A DNA stretch of 64,000 bases, from assembly GCF_020085105.1 (NCBI RefSeq), contig NC_058046.1, forward strand, positions 1,778,628 through 1,842,627. Direction: 5' to 3'. This document shows, in pieces, positions 59,601 to 64,000 of this stretch (position 1 is its first letter; each line of letters begins with the position of its first letter). The translations under genes and the position numbers were made by a program. Under the pieces are notes generated by a model. That model searched no databases. It worked only from the letters and a program-made list of their open reading frames with translations, and was not told the DNA's origin. The stretch comes from Siniperca chuatsi. Lineage: Eukaryota; Chordata; Actinopteri; Centrarchiformes; Sinipercidae.

Positions 59601-62600
59601 CTAAAAATGGACCTAAAGGATAATTCCTGTTTATTTCAACCTGCCGTATTTTCCATAAATGTGGCTACTGTGGATCTATGGGTCGTGCCAACTTTGCACT
59701 CGCCACTTAGCTCGTAACTCGTAGAGATTCTGGGAATACAAAACAAAATAGCGTACATCGGGGTGAGCTGCTCGAGCCTCCTGCAGCTTTAAAACAAAAA
59801 AGTACGTTTATTTTTCAAGTGCTTGTCTGATTCTGGCCAAAACTAAACACAGAAACAGCCATTATGGCTAACTGTATAGACGTCTACATCCGGGGCAACT
59901 CTGAGGCTGTGTATAGCTTTCCCTTTAGCGTGTGTTCGCGCTCAATGTACTAGCAAACGAGTTCCGAACTGCAAGAATGAAATGACGAGACGCACACTGT
60001 GCAGTTTTCATCAACGAACGCGACCGGATGACAGAGACTCCGTTTGTGGCTGATTGCTCTGCAAGTTGACCAAAACGCTACTCCGAGATGTCACGTTCTT
60101 CTTATTTTTGGGCAGTTTTGACCCGGCGCTAATTATCCAACACAACTGTAACCTCTTCTTTCAGTTACCATTGTAATTTCAGAGTGAGTCCAGGAAAACA
60201 CAGAACCAGCTGATAGTGTTTGTCGCTGATCAGCTGCAGTTTCTCCTCTAAGAAAACCCCTTTTCCTCACTTGACCCTGAGGATAGTTTTGGTTTTATGC
60301 GCTGAGGTTTTGAGATATTCACCCCTGAAACTTGTACTGCTGTCTCAGTACGTCAGAGCTGAACGGGAATGCGTTTGTGCAAATACGTGAACTTTCCAGA
60401 AACAACATAGTTATTTATTTATTTTGGTTAAAACCGTTGAAAACAATCATCTAGTGAGGAAGATTTATCAGAGCTGACGGTTTCCGCTCAGCGCTGTGTT
60501 ATCTCCTCCACATCCTTTATGACACAGTGTGGGTGGGTGTGTAAATAGGTGGCTTTGTGTATGATAGCAGTGAACACACCTTAACAACACACTGAGCAAT
60601 TAAACAAGCTTGTCTCCATGGAGACCAGCCATGTGAGCCGCTGCTTCAATCAAACCCCTTTTAAGAGTTCCCATCCTGTAGTAGCCTGGACAGATCTGGA
60701 GGCTACTACTACTCAACTGCTCATGTAGCGTTGCACATCACAGTGCCAGGTGTGGTCTCAAGTAAAACAGACCACACCCACACCAGTCAGACCAAGCCAA
60801 ACATCCCAGATGGGTGCTGTCAGAGGTGTAAGACTCAAACCTTTGAAGCGGTCAGTGCAGATTTAAAGCTCTGAAGCCAAACTGACTGTTAAAGTGACAG
60901 CGCCCTCTAGCGGCCATAGGAATTATGACAGGGGTAACGGAGGAAGCCAGGTGATGGTTTTATAAAGCGAGGTCGCGGTGGATGGATGAGTCAACAGTCA
61001 TCGGACTTTAAACAGTGATATGAAACAGTTTTAAGAGGCACAGACAAAAGATGTCGTCCTGCTGATAGAGGCGATCAGGAAACGCCTCTTTGTGCCGTTC
61101 TAGAGGGCATGGACAAACCATGTATTTTGTTGTTTAGTTTAAATTTAGACTACGTGATATCAGCGCTGATTATAGAACGACCCGACAGACGTGGGACGTC
61201 GGTGAGCGTCAGGCACGGCAGCTGCTGGTTCGATCCTACCGGATGTAGTCACAGTGGAAGACGACCGATGCAGCGTCTCATGACGGCTGAACAACATCAT
61301 CGTTTTCTTTCATCCAGCTTCTGTGACATGTTCAGAGACGCTCACCAGCTCCACTCATTCAGAAGACAGCGATCACATTCAGAAACACTTGGTGGTGGTG
61401 CTGTCAGGGGGAACAGCGAAGTCTCTCCCTCACACCTCCACGCCCGCCTCTGTACACGCGATGAATGTTTTGGTTCCTCCACAATCAGAGTTTGTCTATA
61501 AGACTTTCTGGTGTGTAAGAACTTTCTAGTAAATTTTACCCACAAGGTACAATCTCTTCCACATTTCTTCTTTTTTCTTCTCTCTCATTTAAAGGATCGG
61601 CTCTTTAAATAGTTTTAATGGCCGGTATGAATAATTACAGCGAGCAAAAGCTTATGTAACTCAATACACATATGGGCGCCTGACTGTTGTTTTAAGACAG
61701 ACTTGAGAAGCTGTGAACCTGTCCTTTAACCTGGACAGGACAAATCCTCTGGCTTCATATTGTAAAACACCAAAAGAAGCAGCTGCTCTTCTTCTCGGCT
61801 TTCCTTCAGTTTTTACACTTTCTCCTCCCTGGATTCTGGTTCTGATCTTTTTTGTAAAATATATTAAGTTGTTGCTGTTGACTATAAAAACATCTATGTA
61901 ATAAACCTGTTTCCTTCGTCCTGCAGAGCACTTGACTTGCTGGAACAACCTGAGTAGAGATGGGTTTTTCTGTCAATGAGGGAAAGAGAGGACAGAGGAG
62001 GGCTTCTTTAGTTCGTTGGCCTCATTCAGAACAATTTCGTTTCTCTGTCCAGGACACACACACGCACACATTTTGTTTGTGTGATAGAAGGCTTGTTGTT
62101 GAAGCAGCAGCGAACATCCACATCGTCTCATGATGCTTTGCCAGTTTCCCAGAATTCCTCCCTCGGCGTGGGCACGTAGGCTGGGAGAGTCTGAAAGTGA
62201 ACAGACAGCATTACTGGACGGTCCAGTGCATGCTGTGTAATCAGATACCATTAACTAGTTATTTGGCTGTAAGACCATCCAGACTGCACCAAACAACTGA
62301 AATCAGCTTTCTTAAAGCCAATCAAAACGTGGATTCAAGTCTTTCCAGTGAAAAGTATTTCGTTATAAGATTATATATTCACGACTAAATAAGCAACAAT
62401 CAGTGTTTAGACAAACATCTTTTTAACAGTCAAAAGAACATGCCTCATCCGGACTGTGTGGGTGTGGTTTGATCAGATTTGACTGACAGTAACTAAACAA
62501 CTCACCTACTGTCATCAGATTTAAATGTTGCTAAATCCTGATTGGTGCAGAAGTGCGTCATGTCACCTGTTTGTAAATGAACCCACACACTTCAGACCAG

Positions 62601-62930
62601 TGAGAAGAGCTCAGAGAAAACAAGAAATACAAAAATCTCTTACTTAAAATAATCTAAAGTGTTTTATTGTTGGCAGAAAATTGTGTGTTCGTGTAGAACC
62701 CCGTTACTCTTGTAAGAAGCTGACGGAGAAAATACGTTTTCAGGGCCTTTAAGCAAAACGCCACAGATCTGATAATACTTTTGTATAAAGTTGCACTTGA
62801 CCCCAAAACAAACAGACGGACAGAAACACAGCTGTAAAATATTATCACAGTTTTGTTACTTTGGAGACGTGTTTGTATCCACCTAAAGTCTTCTGTCCGT
62901 CCGCTCTGTGTTCGGTCTCCAGCACTCTGA
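59600..62930. other. no convincing gene
   Basis: Intergenic DNA. A 130-codon frame at 61109-61501 has no domain. GGTTCGATCC at 61228-61237 looks like a Pol III B box, but no A box or tRNA fold goes with it, so at most a worn SINE. Confidence 0.45.
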
Positions 62931-62944
62931 AACATCTGGCTCAG

Positions 62945-63075
62945 TCTATGTTATGTTCAGCAGCTGCTGAGGGAAACATCTGGCTCTTTAGCAGCTAGAT
63001 GCTCCGCTATGTTCAGCAGCTGCTGAAACATCTGGCTCTTTAGCTGCTAGATGCTCCGCTATGTTCAGCAGCAGC
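62945..63075. repeat. short tandem repeat of about 55 bp
   Basis: Units beginning TATGTTCAGCAGCTGCTGA with AAACATCTGGCTCTTTAGC and CTAGATGCTCCGC occur twice, plus a partial third copy. Confidence 0.88.
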
Positions 63076-63079
63076 AGTC

Positions 63080-64000
63080 TGTCTGTGTTCAGAGGTTTTA
63101 TTAACAGCTTGTCTGAAAACAGCTGCTGCTGCTGGAAACACTGAGACTGAACCAGACAGGAAATGTGCCGCAAAACCAAAACTAGGAGCTGAACAAGGCT
63201 AAACAGCTCCGTAGAGCTGCAGAGATGGTGACAATTCTGAGTGGGTTCATCATCACATAAGGGACACCTTTTTAGTAGACTTCTAGCTGTTAAAGGTTCT
63301 GCCCCACTGACAAGCGTTTGTACCCCAAAAGGGGCAGTTCTGACCCGGTATAAATGAAATGTTAAATATATACAGTGCTTTGAAATGTTCGCATTCAGCT
63401 ACAGTAACCGACTACCAGTGATATGAACATGTTTTTGGATCCGGCAGCAGTGCTTTGGAGTCGCCGAAGGTGAGACAAAGCCGTCTCAGGTAAAGTTGCT
63501 TCAGCAGCTGGTGGATGTGAAGGCAGAATGACTTTCACTAATGATCCATAGCTTAAAACATCATGTAATTATGAGGCACTGATTGTGTAGATTATTTGCA
63601 GAAAAGTGGTAAAATACACAAATGTATCAGAGCCGCATGACTAATGTGTGTGTCAGCAGGACATTCCAGGCTGGCTGCAACTTCCTGTTTCACCAAAATG
63701 TGTTACATCAGCACAGCCTCCATCACACACACCAGCTGACCATCTTCTGTGTTTTCCAGTTTAGTCCAGTCAGCCTGCACTGACCGGTCCGTGTGCTCAG
63801 TCACCCGGGACTCTCCACAGTAAACTGTGTGTTTCACAGTCAGTGCTGATGCTGTTTCGGAGTGCATAAGAAGTGCAGGGTAAAGTTCCCCCCCACCACC
63901 ACCACAAACCCAAGCTTTCATTCCCAGTAGCAGAACCTCCGGATGGATTTTGGGTTTCAAAGAACACAAATGGTTGTGTTTGTGGTGGGAAGCCAGTGAG
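63080..64000. other. no gene seen
   Basis: Intergenic sequence to the window end. The 88-codon minus frame at 63703-63969 has no recognisable feature. Confidence 0.5.

Noticed and set aside
61190..61270. tRNA or tRNA-derived SINE (GGTTCGATCC)
   Set aside because: Only a B-box-like word; no A box, cloverleaf or tail was found.
61109..61501. 130-codon plus-strand frame
   Set aside because: No domain or conservation evidence; other frames over the same DNA are equally open.

Overview
The window looks like ray-finned fish DNA, probably a percomorph teleost. The evidence is a GIMAP-type immune GTPase cluster with introns, plus a teleost-style repeat load: L2, Rex1-like and RNase H-bearing I/Nimb-like LINEs, a Penelope-like remnant, Tc1/mariner, hAT and gypsy pieces, minisatellites and microsatellites. 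The species call is inference. There are no bacterial-type operons, CRISPR arrays or recognisable tRNA/rRNA genes.

Layout. Positions 979-18702 (block A) and 25048-40955 (block B) are two copies of one segmental duplication in the same orientation. They lie on either side of a 100-N assembly gap (24948-25047). Each block holds, left to right: an isolated GIMAP-type first exon, an L2 RT scrap, an I/Nimb-like LINE ORF1, a 5'-truncated LINE ORF2 in reverse order to ORF1, dispersed repeats, and the large third exon of a GIMAP8-like gene on the minus strand. Block A alone carries a 2.6 kb gypsy-type LTR element with 5-bp target duplications and long internal minisatellites. Block B has its own indels. 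The duplicated identity stops just inside intron 2. The two genes therefore share nearly the same main exon but have different exon 2, exon 1 and upstream DNA: gene A 16210-22582 (alternative first exon at 23601-23622) and gene B 38459-43300. All GIMAP introns seen are phase 1, so any of the first exons could splice into any exon 2.

The predicted GIMAP proteins (848 and 847 aa) have three tandem AIG1-type GTPase domains, a long charged coiled coil and a C-terminal membrane anchor. Domain 1 lacks a P-loop Lys-Ser, domain 2 has a P-loop but an altered switch II, and domain 3 looks complete. The copies differ far more in the N-terminal GTPase half than in surrounding repeat DNA. They also differ by a compensated frameshift in the third GTPase domain.

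From about 43.4 kb rightwards the DNA is single copy with scattered repeats. The only other convincing gene is a two-coding-exon RING finger plus transmembrane protein of the RNF183/RNF223 type (52915-54683, plus strand), with an apparent long 3' UTR. I see no convincing gene from about 57 to 64 kb. Possible regulation: an IRF/ISRE-like GAAAGT array lies next to the alternative first exon of GIMAP gene A, which would fit interferon control of an immune GTPase (inference).
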